DNA of 64,000 nt, taken from NCBI RefSeq assembly GCF_023277925.1, contig NZ_CP063832.1, forward strand, positions 5,625,501 through 5,689,500, given 5' to 3'. A model generated the notes under the pieces. It did no database searches. It was not told the DNA's origin and saw only the letters and a program-made list of their open reading frames with translations. The position numbers were made by a program, and so were the translations under genes. Positions within the stretch are counted from its first letter, which is position 1. Each line of letters starts with the position of its first letter. This document shows, in pieces, positions 9,713-20,968 of the stretch. Origin of the DNA: Pseudomonas entomophila. GTDB lineage: Bacteria; Pseudomonadota; Gammaproteobacteria; Pseudomonadales; Pseudomonadaceae.

Positions 9713-11041
9713 TCAGCCGAGCCCGTACTTCTTCACTTTGTCGAACAGCGTGGTCTTGGCCATGCCCAGCTCCTGGCTGGCCTGGCTGAGGTTGCCGCCG
9801 GTGCGTTGCAGGGCGTCGCCGAGCAGGTTGCGCTCGAACGCCTCGACCGCCTCGGCGAACCCCAGGCCTTGGCTGGCACCGCCGCTCGGGCTTTTCTTGA
9901 ATGCCGGCAGGCCGAGGGCGTGGCGCTCGGCGACGTTGCGCAGCTCGCGCACATTGCCCGGCCAGTCGTGAGCCATCAGCCGCGACAGGGTCTGGCTGTC
10001 GATCTCCGGCGTCTCGCGGTCGAAGCGCAATGCCGACTGCTGCAGGAAGTGCTCGAACAGTTGCAGGATGTCTTCGCGGCGCTCGCGCAGTGGTGGCAGT
10101 TCCAGCGTCACCACGTTGAGGCGGTAGTACAAGTCGCTACGGAATTGGCCGCTCTGGCCGAGCGTGGCGAGGTCTGACTTGGTGGCGGCGATCACCCGGC
10201 AGTCCACCGGGATGCTCTGGTTCGAGCCCAGGCGCTCCAGGGTGCGCTCCTGCAGCACGCGCAGCAGCTTGATCTGCAGGTTGATCGGCATGCTCTCGAC
10301 CTCATCGAGGAACAGTGTGCCGCCATTGGCGTGCTCGATCTTGCCGATACGGCGCTTGCCGGCACCGGTGAAGGCGTTGGCCTCGTGGCCGAAGATCTCG
10401 CTTTCGAACAAGTTCTCCGGCAGGCCGCCGCAGTTCAGCGCCACGAACGGTTGGCCCTGGCGTCGGCTGAAATCGTGCAGGCAGCGGGCGACCAGTTCCT
10501 TGCCAGTGCCGGTCTCGCCCTCTATCAGCACGTTGGCCGAGGTGTCGGCGACGTTGGCGATCAGTTCACGCAGGTGCTCCATGGCCGGCGAACGGCCGAT
10601 GATCCGGCCCTCCAGGCTGCTCTGCTCGGCCAGCTGGCGGCGCAGGGCGAACACCTCGCGGGACAGCCCGCGTTGTTCCAGGGCACGGCGCACCACGTCG
10701 ACCAGGCGCTCGGGCGAGAAGGGTTTCTCCATGAAGTCGTAGGCGCCGTTGCGCATGGCGCCGACCGCCATGTCGATATCACCATGGCCGGTGATCAGTA
10801 CCACCGGCAGGCTGCGGTCGCGGGCCTTGAGGCGATTGAGCAGCTCCAGGCCGTCAATGCCGGGCAGGCGGATATCGCTGACCACGATACCGGCGAAATC
10901 GTCGCCGATGCGTTCGAGCGCCTGCTCCGCGCTGCCGACACCCTCGCAGGCGATGTCTTCCAGGGCCAGCGCCTGCTGGCAGCCGAGCAGCACATGCGGG
11001 TCGTCTTCGACGATCAGTACGGTGAGAGGTGCTTGGTTCAT
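9713..11041 (-). CDS. aauR: NtrC-family response regulator AauR
   Basis: 442 aa sigma54-dependent activator. The receiver domain has phospho-acceptor Asp56 (VVSDIRLPG). The AAA+ domain carries Walker A GETGTGKE (about 175-182) and Walker [11 protein letters not shown]-terminal Fis-type helix-turn-helix ends the protein. It overlaps aauS by ATGA and sits beside aatJQMP, matching the P. putida aauSR-aat arrangement, where AauR activates acidic amino acid uptake. The loop that contacts sigma54 reads NAFTGA (222-227) instead of the usual GAFTGA. DctD-like regulators are the nearest alternative, but the context favours AauR. Confidence 0.9.
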   Translation of the reverse strand: MNQAPLTVLIVEDDPHVLLGCQQALALEDIACEGVGSAEQALERIGDDFAGIVVSDIRLPGIDGLELLNRLKARDRSLPVVLITGHGDIDMAVGAMRNGAYDFMEKPFSPERLVDVVRRALEQRGLSREVFALRRQLAEQSSLEGRIIGRSPAMEHLRELIANVADTSANVLIEGETGTGKELVARCLHDFSRRQGQPFVALNCGGLPENLFESEIFGHEANAFTGAGKRRIGKIEHANGGTLFLDEVESMPINLQIKLLRVLQERTLERLGSNQSIPVDCRVIAATKSDLATLGQSGQFRSDLYYRLNVVTLELPPLRERREDILQLFEHFLQQSALRFDRETPEIDSQTLSRLMAHDWPGNVRELRNVAERHALGLPAFKKSPSGGASQGLGFAEAVEAFERNLLGDALQRTGGNLSQASQELGMAKTTLFDKVKKYGLG

Positions 11042-12945
11042 AGGGGCTCAGCCAATTCGCTAGGGGGCGTGACCAGGGGCAGGGCGAGAACAAAGGCCGT
11101 GCCACCGACGGTGGGGTGTTCGACGCTCAGTGTACCCTTGGCGGCGGTGGCCAGGCTCGCCGACAGGGTCAGGCCCAGGCCCAGGCCGTGCTCGCCCGGT
11201 TTGGTGGTGAAGAAGGGTTCGAACAGGTGCTTGCGCGCCTCGAGATCGATGCCATGGCCATTGTCGCGCACCCGCAGGCGGTACTTGTCGCCTTGCCGCT
11301 CGCCTTCGAGCCACAGTTGCGGCAGTGGTTGGGTGGCCATGGCGTCGAGGGCATTGCCGATCAGGTTGACCAGGATCTGCTCCAGACGAGTCTGGTCGAT
11401 GGCCAGTTGCTGGTCGTCGAACTCGCGGTGCAATTGCAACTGGCAGGCGCTTATTCGGTTGCCCAGCACCTGTAGTGTGGCTTCCACGGCTTTTTCCAGC
11501 GAGGCTTGGCCGCTGTCGTCGCCACGCCGGGCGAAGGAGCGCAGGCTGGCGGTGATGCGGCCCATGCGGTCGATCAGGTCGTTCATGGTGCGCAGGTTGG
11601 CGCTGGCGGTTTCCAGCGCGCCGCGCTCGAGGAAGCGCACGGTGTTGCCTGACAGCGTACGCAGTGCCGCCAATGGCTGGTTGAGCTCGTGGGCGATGCT
11701 GGTGGACATCTGCCCGATAGCCGCCAGCTTGCCGGCCTGGACCAGTTCGTCCTGGGCGTGACGTAACGTTTGCTCGGCATGCCGGCGTTCGCGGATCTGG
11801 CCTTTCAGGCGCTCGTTGCTGGCGCGCAGGTCGGCAGTGCGTTCGGTGATCTTGCGTTCCAGTTGACTGTTGGCTTCTTCCAAGGCTTCGCGCGCGGCCA
11901 GGCGGGTGGCGATCACCTTGCGCCGTTCGTTCCAGGCAATACCCAGGATCGCCAGCAAGGCGAAAGCCACCCCCACCAGGATGCCCTGCACCATGGATTC
12001 GCGGCGCAGGTCTTGCAATGGGGTGAGCAGGGTGAAGTGCCAGGGCGTGTCGGACAGACGTCGGGTCTGGGCGAGATAAGCGACCTCGCGCTGCTTGCCC
12101 TGGACGGTTTCGCTGTTGGCCGGGAAGGTGAGTTTCTCCACGCCGTCGGCGAGGGTTTCGCGGGCCAGTGGCTGCAGCTCGTTGAGCGGCCACCAGTAGT
12201 ACTGCAGGCTGCGCGCCAGGCGTTCCTTGATCTGCGGCGTGAGCGGGCGCACCGACTTGAGGCGCCGCGCCGGGTCGCTGGAGAGGATGATGATGCCGTT
12301 CTCGTCACTGACGAAGGCTTCCAGGCGGGCGCGTTGCCAGCGCTCCTCGAGGGTGTCCAGGCGCACCTTGATCACCGCCACGCCGATGATCTTGCCGTGC
12401 TCCTCCAGCCCGTGGGCCAGGTAGTAGCCGGCCTCACCGGTGGTGCTGCCGATGCCGTAAAAGCGCCCGGGCTCACCGCGCACGGCGTCCTGGAAGTAGG
12501 CGCGGAACGACAAGTCCTCGCCCAGGAACGAGTCGGCATCGCGCCAGTTGCTGGTGGCCTGCACCCGCCCATTGGTGTCGAGGACGAAGATCGCTCGGCT
12601 GCGGCTGCGCCGGTTCAGGCCTTCGAGGTATTCGTTGACCGTCTGGCGGTAGTTGCCATCCGGGTCGGTAAGCAGTTGCGAGACGCTGTCTTCCAGCTCA
12701 AGCAGGCTGGGCAGGTAGGTGTACTTGCTGATCTCGCTTTCGACCGTGCGCGCGTGCAGCTCCAGCTGTCGCTCACCGGTTTCGCTGAGGGTGCGGATGC
12801 CATTGTTCTCGCTGATCAGAAAGCCGGCCAGGCCCAGTCCGACCATCAGCAGGATGACCAGGGGTGGCAGCAGCAATTGGCGGATCAGGCGGGATTTCAC
12901 GGTGGGCTGGGCAGGGCGAAGGAGCGAAGGGTCGCATTTCATCAC
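11038..12945 (-). CDS. aauS: Membrane sensor histidine kinase AauS
   Basis: 635 aa. Transmembrane helix 1 spans about residues 25-45. A periplasmic double-PAS/Cache-like sensor region follows (about 46-318, including FVLDTNGRVQATS). Helix 2 is about 319-337, then a coiled-coil linker. The HisKA H-box is SIAHELNQPL with His419, and the HATPase domain shows N, G1 and G2 boxes (NLIGNALDAM, RDNGHGID, GLGLGLT). The architecture is DctB-like. The pairing with AauR and location next to aatP support the glutamate/aspartate sensor AauS. The 65-base gap to aatP contains a hairpin but no clear promoter, so partial read-through from the aat operon is possible. Confidence 0.9.
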   Translation of the reverse strand: MMKCDPSLLRPAQPTVKSRLIRQLLLPPLVILLMVGLGLAGFLISENNGIRTLSETGERQLELHARTVESEISKYTYLPSLLELEDSVSQLLTDPDGNYRQTVNEYLEGLNRRSRSRAIFVLDTNGRVQATSNWRDADSFLGEDLSFRAYFQDAVRGEPGRFYGIGSTTGEAGYYLAHGLEEHGKIIGVAVIKVRLDTLEERWQRARLEAFVSDENGIIILSSDPARRLKSVRPLTPQIKERLARSLQYYWWPLNELQPLARETLADGVEKLTFPANSETVQGKQREVAYLAQTRRLSDTPWHFTLLTPLQDLRRESMVQGILVGVAFALLAILGIAWNERRKVIATRLAAREALEEANSQLERKITERTADLRASNERLKGQIRERRHAEQTLRHAQDELVQAGKLAAIGQMSTSIAHELNQPLAALRTLSGNTVRFLERGALETASANLRTMNDLIDRMGRITASLRSFARRGDDSGQASLEKAVEATLQVLGNRISACQLQLHREFDDQQLAIDQTRLEQILVNLIGNALDAMATQPLPQLWLEGERQGDKYRLRVRDNGHGIDLEARKHLFEPFFTTKPGEHGLGLGLTLSASLATAAKGTLSVEHPTVGGTAFVLALPLVTPPSELAEPL

Positions 12946-13004
12946 AGTGGCCTTGTCACGACCAGCATCCGCTGCCTGGCGACGAGCCGGGCAGCGTCAC
13001 TGTG
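12943..13004 (-). other. Two-part hairpin between aatP and aauS
   Basis: Outer arms CACAGTG/CACTGTG and inner arms GCTGCC/GGCAGC could form one interrupted stem covering the whole aatP-aauS gap and the first codons of aauS. No U-tract follows. It could set expression of aauSR relative to the transporter; this is inference. Confidence 0.35.
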
Positions 13005-13010
13005 GCCGAC

Positions 13011-13741
<731 letters not shown>

Positions 13742-13745
<4 letters not shown>

Positions 13746-14413
13746 ACGGTGATCCTTTTTTGCAGGCGCTTGACCAGCCAGGAAGCGGAGAAGCTGATGA
13801 GGAAGTAGACGACACCGGCGAAGATCAGGAACTCATGGGAGCGTCCGATGATGTCGCCGTTGGAGCGAGCCGAGTTGAGGAAGTCGATCAGGCCCACGGT
13901 GTAGACCAGTGAGGTGTCCTGGAACAGGATGATGCTCTGCTGCAGCAGCAGCGGGGTCATCTTGCGGAACGCCTGGGGCAGGATGATCAGGCGCATGCAC
14001 TGGCCATAGCTCATGCCCAGGGCTTGTGCCGCGCCCATCTGGCCCTTGGAGATTGACTGCACGCCGGCGCGGACGATTTCGCAGAAGTACGCCGCTTCGA
14101 ACATCATGAACGCCACGACGCAGGAGGTGAAAGCGCCCACGGGTGTGTCTTCGCCGGTGATCCAGCGCAGCACGAACGGCACCGCCAGGTAGAACCAGGT
14201 GATCACCAGCAGCAGCGGGATGGAGCGGAAGTAGTTGACGTAGGCACCGGCGACATTGGCCAGCAGCTTGTTCGACGACAGGCGCATCAGGGCCAGGATG
14301 GTACCCAGGGCAATGCCGCCGACCACGCCCATGACCATCAGTTGCAGGGTCAGGACCATGCCGTCCCACAGGGCGGGCAGGGCCGGGATGATTTCACTGA
14401 AATCCATGTCCAT
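13742..14413 (-). CDS. aatM: Acidic amino acid ABC transporter permease AatM
   Basis: 223 aa inner-membrane permease of the HisM/GltK type with about five hydrophobic helices and the cytoplasmic coupling (EAA) loop in the stretch around [20 protein letters not shown] at the end of aatQ is seven bases ahead of the first of two close ATGs, so the first is chosen. It starts one base past the aatQ stop codon and overlaps aatP. It forms the pore with AatQ. Confidence 0.92.
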
Positions 14414-15160
14414 TTACTTGCCTCCCACGGAAATCAGGCCCGGTACAGCGACTTTCTTCTCGACCATGCGCATGAGCAGCATCAGGCCCATGTTCAGGGT
14501 GAAGTAGATCAGGGTAGCCAGAGTGAATGCTTCGAACAGGTTGGCCGAGAATTCGGCGGTCTGCTTGGTCTGTGCCAGCAGCTCCATCAGGCCGATCAAC
14601 GAAGCCACCGAGGAGTTCTTGAACACGTTCAGAAATTCCGAGGTGAGCGGCGGAATGATGATCCGGTAGGCCTGGGGCAGCAGCACGTTCATGTAGATCT
14701 GCGGCAGGCTGAAGCCCATCGCGCGCCCGGCCGACTCCTGGCCGCGAGGCAGCGCCTGGATGCCGGTGCGTACCTGTTCGCAGACACGGGCGGCGGTGAA
14801 CAGGCCCAGGCAGATGACCACGCTGATCAGCGCCGAGGTGGTCGGGTTGAGGTCCTGCTTGAACCACTCCTGGAGGCCTTCAGGCAGCAGGTCCGGTACC
14901 AGGAAGTACCACATGAACAGCTGCACCAGCAGCGGTACGTTGCGGAATAGCTCGACGTAGGCGGTGGCAATCCCTGACACCAGACGGTTGGGCACGGTGC
15001 GCATCACGCCGAGGAGCGACCCCAGCAGCAACGCGATGATCCAGGCGGAGATGGCGATGGCGATAGTCCAGCCCAGACCGGTGATGTACCAGTCCAGGTA
15101 GGTTTCGCTGCCCACGCCGGTGGACTTGAAGAACACGCCCCAGTCCCAGTTGTAATTCAT
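14414..15160 (-). CDS. aatQ: Acidic amino acid ABC transporter permease AatQ
   Basis: 248 aa HisM/GltJ-type permease. The start MNYNWDWGVF is typical of this family, with about five transmembrane helices and a coupling loop near LPRGQESAGRAMGFS. It is the second gene of the aat operon, 144 bases after the binding-protein gene; that spacer contains two strong hairpins. This partner of AatM probably receives glutamate and aspartate from AatJ. Confidence 0.92.
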   Translation of the reverse strand: MNYNWDWGVFFKSTGVGSETYLDWYITGLGWTIAIAISAWIIALLLGSLLGVMRTVPNRLVSGIATAYVELFRNVPLLVQLFMWYFLVPDLLPEGLQEWFKQDLNPTTSALISVVICLGLFTAARVCEQVRTGIQALPRGQESAGRAMGFSLPQIYMNVLLPQAYRIIIPPLTSEFLNVFKNSSVASLIGLMELLAQTKQTAEFSANLFEAFTLATLIYFTLNMGLMLLMRMVEKKVAVPGLISVGGK

Positions 15161-15200
15161 CGGGATTTCCCCTCAGACGATTGTTTCACGGGCACCTCAA

Positions 15201-15294
15201 TACATCCGGGGGCGTTCGAGGCCCTCGGATGTAAAGGTTAGACACTAACTAAGTGGCCTGTTGGATGGATTCGCGCGGATGCGCTTCAGGCCAC
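15201..15294 (-). other. Two intercistronic hairpins between aatJ and aatQ
   Basis: TACATCCG.../CGGATGTA at 15201-15233 and AGTGGCCT.../AGGCCACT at 15251-15294 are both stable stems with no long U-tract. In binding-protein transporters such elements stabilise the upstream mRNA or partly terminate, giving excess binding protein. That role is inferred. Confidence 0.6.
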
Positions 15295-15304
15295 TATCTG
15301 AAGG

Positions 15305-16222
15305 TCAGGACTTCTTCTCGTCCGCGGCCTTGTCGGTCGGTTCGGCGATCAGCTTCTTCAGTTCGTCGCTCATCGGGAACTGCAGGTTCAGGCCTTTCGG
15401 TGGAATCGGCTGCTGGAACCACTTGTCGTAGCTCTTGTTGACTTCACCCGACTTGAAGTAGGCAACAATGGCCTCGTCGACCGCTTTCTTGAAGGCTGGG
15501 TCGTCCTTGCGCACCATGCAACCGTAGATTTCGTACGATTGTGGCGTGCCGGTGATGACCCAGTCGGCTGGCTTCTTGGCCTTGGCCATTTCACCGGCCA
15601 GCAGGGCGTCGTCCATCATGAAGGCCACGGCGCGGCCGCTTTCGAGCATGTTGAAGGCTTCGCCGTGGTCTTTGGCCGAGATCACGTTCATCTTCATCTG
15701 CTTGTCGGCGTTCATCGCCTTGAGGATGCGCTCGGAGGTGGTGCCTGCGGTGGTCACCACGTTCTTGCCGGCCAGGTCGGCGAAGTCTTTATAGGAAGGT
15801 TGACCATCCTTGACTTTGGTCAGCAAGCGGGTGCCGACTTCGAAGATACCTACCGAGAAACCGACTTGCTGCTGGCGCTCGACGTTGTTGGTGGTGGAGC
15901 CGCACTCGAGGTCGACGGTGCCGTTCTGCACCAGCGGGATGCGGGTCTGCGAGGTAACCAGGTTGTACTTGACCTTGATGTCGGTGCCCAGTTGCTTCTT
16001 CAGGGCTTCGACCACAGCGAGCTGGATGTCGTGGGAGTAGCCCACGGGTTCCGGCTTGCCGGCGAGGTAGGAGAACGGAATGGAGGAGTCGCGATGACCC
16101 AGGGTGATGGTGCCCGAGTCCTTGATCTTCTTGAGAGTACCGGTCAGTTCTTCAGCCATGACTGGCGACGCGATGACCGCGGCCGCGATGGCGGCGCCCA
16201 GCAATTGACGAACGATGCGCAT
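15305..16222 (-). CDS. aatJ: Periplasmic glutamate/aspartate-binding protein AatJ
   Basis: 305 aa. ATG 16222 is chosen because GAGG lies eight bases upstream and a clear signal peptide follows (MRIVRQLLG..., cleavage after SPVMA at about residue 23). The mature part is a family 3 solute-binding protein; GTITLGHRDSSIPFSY and GTVDLECGSTTNN line the usual ligand pocket of GltI-type proteins. It is the first gene of aatJQMP. The upstream DNA holds a sigma54 promoter and an AauR-type palindrome, and the leader has an A-rich Crc-like motif. Confidence 0.93.
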   Translation of the reverse strand: MRIVRQLLGAAIAAAVIASPVMAEELTGTLKKIKDSGTITLGHRDSSIPFSYLAGKPEPVGYSHDIQLAVVEALKKQLGTDIKVKYNLVTSQTRIPLVQNGTVDLECGSTTNNVERQQQVGFSVGIFEVGTRLLTKVKDGQPSYKDFADLAGKNVVTTAGTTSERILKAMNADKQMKMNVISAKDHGEAFNMLESGRAVAFMMDDALLAGEMAKAKKPADWVITGTPQSYEIYGCMVRKDDPAFKKAVDEAIVAYFKSGEVNKSYDKWFQQPIPPKGLNLQFPMSDELKKLIAEPTDKAADEKKS

Positions 16223-16241
16223 CAAATTTACCTCGACGTGT

Positions 16242-16249
16242 TTGTTTTT
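16242..16249 (-). promoter_or_regulatory. Crc/Hfq-type A-rich motif in the aatJ leader
   Basis: AAAAACAA on the minus strand fits the AANAANAA catabolite-repression motif and lies about 20 bases before the aatJ start, next to the ribosome site. Translational repression by Hfq/Crc is inferred. Confidence 0.4.
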
Positions 16250-16325
16250 TTTATGGAGCCGTTGGCGGACTCTTTCGTTCAACGAATACAGCAAGAAGCG
16301 GTGTGCATTCGGCTACAGAGTGTAG

Positions 16326-16342
16326 AGCATGAGTCGTGCCAA
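16326..16342 (-). promoter_or_regulatory. Sigma54 (RpoN) -24/-12 promoter of aatJ
   Basis: The minus strand reads TTGGCACGACTCATGCT: GG and GC are separated by exactly ten bases, and TGGCACG matches the -24 consensus in full. It lies about 105 bases upstream of the aatJ start codon, downstream of the AauR-type palindrome. Confidence 0.85.
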
Positions 16343-16450
16343 GCCCCAGGGCATTATCTTAACGCTGCGTAATTGTTGAGAATTACGGTTCAGTGAAGGT
16401 TTTTTGATGTCAGTTGATGTCCGTCAAACCGAACGAATGGTTTCGCTGTG

Positions 16451-16464
16451 TTCGGAAAACCGAA
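16451..16464. promoter_or_regulatory. AauR upstream activator site, TTCGG-N4-CCGAA
   Basis: A perfect palindrome TTCGGAAAACCGAA lies about 110 bases upstream of the -24 element, a normal enhancer distance for NtrC-type activators. From memory it matches the motif reported for AauR in P. putida. A further half-site, CCGAA, occurs at about 16429. Confidence 0.75.
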
Positions 16465-16732
16465 TATCTATTGCGAGGGCGCGCACCTAGAGATGAGCCT
16501 GGCGAGGGAATGCATCGTCTGATCGCCGCGCGCGGGTGAAGTATCAGTCGGAATGAATCAGCGTTAATGATCGAGGAGTGGCCCTGAGAAGGCCGTGTCG
16601 CTTGCCGAGCCGTCGAACCGTGGCCGTTGCGAAGCAGAGGGGGGAAGGGCAAGCAGGAGGTCAAACCATGGCCGGCGCGATGGCGCAGGAGGCGTATGCA
16701 TTCAGCCTCCCGCGCCGTGTATCGACAGCAGG

Positions 16733-18271
16733 TCAGGCAGCCTGGACAGCGGCCCGGTTCAACCGAGCCTGCTGTAGGTAATCCTTGAGGACCGTCTGCT
16801 CGGCGGCGGAGGTGAACAAACCGAGCTTTGTGCGGCGCCAGAGGATGTCGTCGGCATCGACTGCCCATTCCTGGGCGAGCAGGTAGTCTACTTCGCGTCC
16901 GAACAGGCCACCGCCGATGGACTGGCCCAGGTCTTCCGGACCTGTCACGCCTTCGAGCAGGCGCCACACACGGCTGCCGTAGGTTACCGCCCAGCGCTTG
17001 GCGATATCCACCGGCAACCAGGTATGGCGGGCCAACATGGCGTCGATCAGGGCCTGCGCGGTCGTCATGCTTTCACCGCCTGGCAGTGGCGCGCTGGCGG
17101 TCCAGCTACCGCGCATCTGGGGGAAGAACGGCTGCAGTTCGGCCATGGCCGACTCGGCCAGCTTGCGGTAGGTGGTCAGCTTGCCGCCAAACACCGACAG
17201 CAGAGGAGCCTCGCCCTGCGCGGCGGACAGCGCCAAGGTGTAGTCGCGGGTGACCGCCGAGGGGTTGTCCGACTCGTCGTTGCACAGCGGACGTACGCCG
17301 GAGTAAGTATGCAGGATGTCGGTGCGGCTGAGCTGGTGGTTGAAGTGCTCGTTGACCACCTTGAGCAGGTAGTCGGTTTCCTGGTCGGTGATCGCCACCT
17401 TGGCCGGGTCGCCGCTGTATTCGCGGTCGGTGGTGCCGATCAGGGTAAAACGGTCCAGGTACGGGATGCAGAACACGATGCGTTGGTCTTCGTTCTGCAG
17501 GATATAGGCATGCTCGCCCTCGTAAAGACGCGGGACGATCAGGTGGCTGCCCTGGATCAGGCGGATACCGTAGGGTGCCTCGAGCTTGAGGTCGTCCTTT
17601 ATGAAGCTGGCGACCCAGGGGCCGGCTGCGTTGACCAGGGCGCGGGCCTGGATGGTCTGCCGGCTGCCGTCGGCGTGCTGCAGCTCAACCTGCCACAGGC
17701 CATCGATGCGTTCGACGCGCAGGCAGCGGGTGCGGGTGTGGATGTGCGCGCCTTTTTCGCGGGCGGCCATGGCGTTGAGCACGACCAGGCGGGCATCATC
17801 CACGGCGCAGTCGGCGTATTCGAAACCACGGGTGATGGCTGGCTTGAGCGGGTAGCCCGGGCCGAAGCGCAGGCCGCGCGAGGCACCCAGGCGCTTGCGC
17901 TTGCCCAGGTGGTCGTAGAGGAACAGGCCGGCGCGGATCATCCAGGCCGGGCGCAGGTGCGGGCGATGGGGCAGGACGAAACGCATCGGTTTGACGATGT
18001 GTGGCGCCTTGGCCAGCAGTACTTCACGCTCGGCCAGGGCCTCGCGAACCAGACGAAACTCGTAGTGTTCCAGGTAGCGCAAGCCACCGTGGATAAGTTT
18101 GCTGCTGGCCGATGAGGTGTGTTGCGCCAGGTCGTCCTTTTCACAAAGGAACACCTTCAGGCCGCGCCCGGCGGCGTCCGCGGCGATGCCCACGCCATTG
18201 ATGCCGCCGCCGATCACGGCGAGGTCATAGCAGTCGGCGGGGGATGGCTGGGACGAAACGGGCTGGGACAC
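16733..18271 (-). CDS. glpD: Aerobic glycerol-3-phosphate dehydrogenase GlpD
   Basis: 512 aa FAD enzyme that oxidises glycerol-3-phosphate to dihydroxyacetone phosphate and passes electrons to ubiquinone at the membrane. The N-terminal Rossmann motif is VIGGGINGVGIAADAAGRG, followed by SSASSKLIHGGLRYLE, the VNAAGPW motif and a C-terminal FAD contact in SVFGGKLTTYRKLAE. The start is GTG 18271 with AAGGAGG seven bases upstream. It is separated from glpR by a GlpR-like operator and a REP element, so it has its own promoter within the glycerol regulon. Confidence 0.95.
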   Translation of the reverse strand: MSQPVSSQPSPADCYDLAVIGGGINGVGIAADAAGRGLKVFLCEKDDLAQHTSSASSKLIHGGLRYLEHYEFRLVREALAEREVLLAKAPHIVKPMRFVLPHRPHLRPAWMIRAGLFLYDHLGKRKRLGASRGLRFGPGYPLKPAITRGFEYADCAVDDARLVVLNAMAAREKGAHIHTRTRCLRVERIDGLWQVELQHADGSRQTIQARALVNAAGPWVASFIKDDLKLEAPYGIRLIQGSHLIVPRLYEGEHAYILQNEDQRIVFCIPYLDRFTLIGTTDREYSGDPAKVAITDQETDYLLKVVNEHFNHQLSRTDILHTYSGVRPLCNDESDNPSAVTRDYTLALSAAQGEAPLLSVFGGKLTTYRKLAESAMAELQPFFPQMRGSWTASAPLPGGESMTTAQALIDAMLARHTWLPVDIAKRWAVTYGSRVWRLLEGVTGPEDLGQSIGGGLFGREVDYLLAQEWAVDADDILWRRTKLGLFTSAAEQTVLKDYLQQARLNRAAVQAA

Positions 18272-18312
18272 GGCAAGGCCTCCTTAGGCTGTTCACAGCG
18301 AAAGTGAACATT

Positions 18313-18332
18313 GATGTTCGTTTTCGAAAATA
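18313..18332. promoter_or_regulatory. GlpR-like operator upstream of glpD
   Basis: GATGTTCGTTTTCGAAAATA closely follows the enteric GlpR operator WATKTTCGWTAWCGAACATW. A neighbouring inverted GAACAT-TG-ATGTTC overlaps it, and TGAACAT half-sites recur at about 18399-18415. GlpR is encoded next door. Confidence 0.65.
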
Positions 18333-18420
18333 TTAGCGCAATGGAAAGACCGCCGCCACTCAGTCTTCATAGAAAAAACTGATTGAATGACAGGAAAATG
18401 AACATTTGTGAACATCGATC

Positions 18421-18481
18421 TGTAGGAGCCAGCTTTGCGGGTGAACAATCGGAGGGTTCGTCACCAAGGCTGGCGCCTACA
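18421..18481. repeat. Degenerate REP pair, TGTAGGAGCCAGC type
   Basis: TGTAGGAGCCAGCTTTG at the left is mirrored by CAAGGCTGGCGCCTACA at the right, with GGGTGAAC/GTTCGTCACC inside. It lies just past the 3' end of glpR and upstream of the glpD promoter. Confidence 0.75.
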
Positions 18482-18491
18482 CGGGAGGGGC

Positions 18492-19247
18492 TCAGACCAC
18501 TTCGAGGCGGATCTTGTACTGGTTGAGCAATTGGGTGAGGGCGGGGGACGGGGCCTGGTCGGTCACCAGGCAGTCGATCAGGCTGATCGACCCCAGTCGC
18601 ACCATGGCATTACGGCCGAACTTGCTGGAGTCTGCGGCGAGGAGCACCTGCCGGGCATTGGCGATGATCGCCTGGGATACCCGCACTTCCTGATAGTCGA
18701 AGTCCAGCAGGCTGCCATCTTCATCGATGCCGCTGATGCCCACCACCGCGAAATCGACCTTGAACTGGTTGATGAAGTCGACGCTGGCCTGGCCAACCAC
18801 GCCACCGTCCCGGCGCACGGTGCCCCCAGCCACCAGCACCTCGAAATCATCCTTGGCGGCCAGGATCGCGGCCACGTGCAGGTTGTTGGTGATGATCTTC
18901 AAGTGATTATGGTTGAGCAGGGCTCGGGCAATGGATTCGGTGGTGGTGCCGATGTTGATGAACAGTGAGGCATGATCGGGTATCTGCCGGGCCACGGCTT
19001 CGGCGATGCGTTGCTTTTCGTCACGCATCTGATCGGCACGCATGGCGTAGGCGGTGTTTTCGATACTCGAGTCGTAGGCCGCGCCACCGTGATAACGGCG
19101 TAGCAGATTGGCCTCGGCGAGCTGGTTGATATCGCGGCGGATAGTCTGAGGGGTGACGACGAACAGCTGCGCCATTTCCTCGATGCTGACATAGCCACGT
19201 TCACGGACCAACTCGAGGATTTGTTGTTGGCGAGGGGGCAGATTCAT
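18492..19247 (-). CDS. glpR: DeoR-family glycerol regulon repressor GlpR
   Basis: 251 aa. ATG 19247 is preferred over an ATG 36 bases earlier because AAGGA lies about seven bases ahead of it. The N-terminal DeoR helix-turn-helix (about residues 3-55: [24 protein letters not shown]) is followed by a sugar-phosphate sensor domain containing [11 protein letters not shown] and DSSKFG. The position between glpK and glpD is the usual glycerol regulon order, so glycerol-3-phosphate is the expected inducer. Confidence 0.93.
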   Translation of the reverse strand: MNLPPRQQQILELVRERGYVSIEEMAQLFVVTPQTIRRDINQLAEANLLRRYHGGAAYDSSIENTAYAMRADQMRDEKQRIAEAVARQIPDHASLFINIGTTTESIARALLNHNHLKIITNNLHVAAILAAKDDFEVLVAGGTVRRDGGVVGQASVDFINQFKVDFAVVGISGIDEDGSLLDFDYQEVRVSQAIIANARQVLLAADSSKFGRNAMVRLGSISLIDCLVTDQAPSPALTQLLNQYKIRLEVV

Positions 19248-19332
19248 GGGCGGTCCTTTGGGGCAGCCGGACAAATTCTGCAATGATGCCGTAGGACGGG
19301 GTGTACGACCAGTCTGGATACACCGCCATTTC

Positions 19333-19381
19333 TGTAGGAACCAACCTTGCTGGCGAACGCTTTCAACTGTTCGCCAGCAAG
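19333..19381. repeat. REP-type element with 13-bp stem between glpR and glpK
   Basis: CTTGCTGGCGAAC (19346-19358) and GTTCGCCAGCAAG (19369-19381) form a perfect stem, preceded by TGTAGGAACCAAC, a variant REP head. It lies just downstream of the glpK stop and may act as its transcription terminator or mRNA 3'-end barrier. Confidence 0.8.
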
Positions 19382-19388
19382 CTTGAAA

Positions 19389-20918
<1,530 letters not shown>

Positions 20919-20968
20919 TCAGGGCGTGGCGGGCGCGGGTCAATCGACCCAGGCGCCCAACGCTGGCA

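Larger units (their letters stand above)
16223..16732. other. Regulatory intergenic region, aatJ leader to glpD 3' end
   Basis: This 510-base gap holds the aatJ leader, the sigma54 promoter and the AauR-type site, annotated separately. From about 16470 to 16732, the 3' side of glpD, I find no convincing gene. A weak hairpin (GGAGGC/GCCTCC, 16688-16710) without a U-tract may end glpD transcripts. Confidence 0.6.

Noticed and set aside
16360..16425. IHF site between the AauR palindrome and the sigma54 promoter
   Set aside because: CATCAAAAAACCTT is A/T-rich but misses the conserved TTR half of the IHF consensus.
16410..16967. Possible 185-aa gene between aatJ and glpD on the minus strand
   Set aside because: It overlaps the end of glpD and the AauR site, its composition is Arg/Pro-rich, and no domain or ribosome site is seen.
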